Positions 21,588 to 21,687 of a DNA stretch of 21,687 nucleotides are shown one piece after another (the stretch's first letter is position 1; every line of letters starts with the position of its first letter). The stretch lies in contig JBBDSV010000077.1 in assembly GCA_040904785.1 (NCBI GenBank), positions 1 to 21,687 of the forward strand, written 5' to 3'. The notes under the pieces were generated by a model. That model made no database searches. It saw nothing but the letters and a program-made list of their open reading frames with translations, and was not told the origin of the DNA. Source of the stretch: JBBDSV01 sp040904785. Its GTDB lineage: Bacteria > Actinomycetota > Nitriliruptoria > Nitriliruptorales > Nitriliruptoraceae. The position numbers and the translations under genes were made by a program.

Positions 21588-21687
21588 TCACACGACAACG
21601 ATTCCCGCCAGTGACTGGCACAGCTCGAGCACTCGGTCGACGTGTCGTGGACAACACGCATCCGTTGACGTTCCGTCGGCCATCAAC
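21588..21687 (-). CDS. Possible C-terminal end of an upstream minus-strand gene
   Basis: On the minus strand the frame from the window edge to a TGA at 21590-21588 reads plausibly as protein (H-V-D-R-V-L-E-L-C-Q-S-L-A-G-I-V-V-V), and its third codon positions are mostly G or C. An ATG at 21683 could also begin a 31-residue peptide. It ends 85 bases before the start of the ThDP enzyme gene on the same strand. The stretch is too short to identify and could be chance. Confidence 0.3.
   Translation of the reverse strand, partial: LMADGTSTDACCPRHVDRVLELCQSLAGIVVV

Overview
The window is about 21.7 kb of GC-rich, gene-dense DNA from an actinomycete-type bacterium. GTG starts, ATGA/GTGA stop-start overlaps, Asp/Ala-rich proteins and the gene content (HAE3-type RND pump, PspC/LiaF cluster, DUF4349 lipoprotein, TipAS-type MerR) suggest Actinomycetota. 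A marine or aquatic acidimicrobial lineage is my guess from overall feel, not something the sequence proves. I see no insertion sequence, phage gene, CRISPR array or rRNA; the window looks like ordinary chromosome.

Layout. (1) 1-54: the 5' part of a tRNA-Val(GAC) on the minus strand, cut by the window edge. (2) 246-5343, plus strand: a translationally coupled three-gene operon of an exported Leu-x-x-Gly heptad-repeat protein, a TetR repressor and a large RND/MMPL transporter, with a TetR-operator-like palindrome upstream. (3) 5367-7044, minus strand: three overlapping envelope-stress genes, PspC, then two LiaF-like membrane proteins. (4) 7257-11212, plus strand and divergent from (3): a MASE1 histidine kinase without a response regulator, an exported M15 (VanY-like) peptidase with an unusual extra domain, and two tandem universal stress proteins. 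(5) 11223-12631, minus strand: a coupled pair encoding a six-Asp-box beta-propeller and a MoaD/ThiS-like ubiquitin-fold protein ending in Gly-Gly. This pair is the best candidate for an undescribed system. (6) 12855-13607: a MerR-TipAS drug-sensing regulator, divergent from (5).

(7) 13616-15475, minus: a membrane PAS-GGDEF diguanylate cyclase. (8) 15632-16060, plus: a VOC/glyoxalase-fold protein. (9) 16075-16575, minus: a split-barrel flavin enzyme. (10) 16788-17738, plus: a DUF4349 lipoprotein, ending at a strong hairpin terminator shared with the convergent genes. (11) 17792-19671, minus: a ZnuA-type metal-binding lipoprotein followed by two small membrane proteins; its promoter carries an overlapping operator-like dyad. 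(12) 19829-21502, minus: a ThDP-dependent acetolactate-synthase-like enzyme. A possible gene tail lies at 21588-21687.

The common theme of 246-11212 is the cell envelope: efflux, PspC/LiaF stress sensing, wall peptidase, membrane kinase and stress proteins. The rest is a mixed set of single genes. No gene-free stretch exceeds 300 bases; the longest gaps (55-245, 7045-7256, 12632-12854, 16576-16787) hold only the regulatory sites listed, and I see nothing in 16576-16787 beyond ribosome binding sites.
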